Source: Muribaculaceae bacterium Isolate-036 (Harlan) (lineage in GTDB: Bacteria; Bacteroidota; Bacteroidia; Bacteroidales; Muribaculaceae). From it: DNA of 64,000 nucleotides. Shown here one piece after another: positions 63,924-64,000 of the stretch (the stretch's first letter is position 1; each line of letters opens with the position of its first letter). The notes below the pieces were generated by a model. The model was not told where the DNA came from, searched no databases, and worked only from the letters and a program-made list of their open reading frames with translations. A program made the position numbers and the translations under genes. The stretch is from contig RIAY01000009.1 of the NCBI GenBank assembly GCA_003833075.1, forward strand, positions 1 through 64,000, read 5' to 3'.

Positions 63924-64000
63924 TTATTCGTTAGCAATTCGTTTAATGGCGGCTTCGGTATCGCCGCCAAGTTTTTCAGCCAATTCGAGAACCCTGATTT
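63924..64000 (-). CDS. C-terminal end of an upstream gene, possibly traG
   Basis: The last 24 codons of a - strand gene entering from the right edge: IRVLELAEKLGGDTEAAIKR then IANE and stop. By gene order the ATPase gene traG is expected upstream of traI, but the fragment is too short to confirm this. Confidence 0.4.
   Translation of the reverse strand, partial: IRVLELAEKLGGDTEAAIKRIANE

Noticed and set aside
1..64000. tRNA, rRNA and CRISPR-Cas genes
   Set aside because: I looked for T-loop and anticodon-stem patterns, rRNA signatures and spaced repeats and found none I could support.

Overview
The window looks like a chromosomal segment from a gut Bacteroidales, probably Muribaculaceae or a close relative. 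The evidence is Bacteroidetes-type promoters (TTTG, then about 20 bp, then TAnnTTTG), T9SS-like C-terminal sorting tails, a BtuB/BtuG/BtuH-type surface vitamin B12 locus, and a CTnDOT-type tra operon. Genus is an inference; there is no rRNA or tRNA gene to anchor it. Most of the window is accessory DNA.

Layout. (1) 1-379: 5' part of an IS4-family transposase running off the left edge. (2) 0.6-17.6 kb: a capsule/O-antigen type polysaccharide cluster, all on the + strand: ugd, an acyltransferase/ATP-grasp/SDR/metallophosphoesterase cassette joined by ATGA overlaps, a WecE-like aminotransferase with a WecF-like fucosaminyltransferase, Wzx flippase, glf with a galactofuranosyltransferase-like GT2, Wzy-like polymerase, several GT4/GT2 enzymes and hexapeptide acetyltransferases. 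(3) 17.6-19.5 kb: decayed genes and an orphan two-gene membrane module, bracketed by two copies of the 3' end of the last GT2 gene. (4) 19.7-27.5 kb: a Xre regulator, two adjacent secreted-protein genes each broken by one lesion (a C10 peptidase and an Fn3-like protein), a beta-lactamase-like remnant, an EamA transporter, and divergent ferredoxin/oxyR. (5) 27.8-33.6 kb: orphan genes including a two-repeat protein next to a stand-alone FtsZ C-terminal-type domain, lipoproteins and a WG-like protein. (6) 33.6-39.1 kb: AlbA_2/Schlafen-type ATP-binding regulators, whole and broken, with tandem-repeat linkers, plus an IS66 remnant. (7) 39.1-47.99 kb: a cobalamin-riboswitch-controlled B12 uptake operon on the - strand whose distal end (a BtuF-like gene) is cut exactly at a 143-bp dispersed repeat. 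(8) 48.2-51.8 kb: methyltransferase, a candidate small RNA, an AAA ATPase with DUF4143, and the second copy of that repeat. (9) 52.4-64 kb: part of an integrative conjugative element: PcfK, PcfJ and HU on the + strand, and lysozyme, traQ, traP, a primase-like partner, traO-N-M-L-K-J-I and upstream genes on the - strand.

How the genes work together. The polysaccharide cluster carries a near-complete Wzx/Wzy set that should build a repeat unit containing UDP-glucuronate-, UDP-Galf- and probably dTDP-Fuc4NAc-derived sugars. The B12 operon encodes an outer-membrane TonB receptor with several surface lipoproteins and loses transcription read-through when cobalamin binds its leader. The tra genes encode the mating-pair channel of the conjugative element. 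The points most worth a second look are the FtsZ-domain/two-repeat gene pair, the direct-repeat bracketing of cargo genes, the repeat-linked truncation of the B12 operon, the two large uncharacterised lipoproteins in that operon, the 11-bp repeats inside an AlbA_2 gene, and the tandem degenerate primase-zinc-finger protein next to traP.
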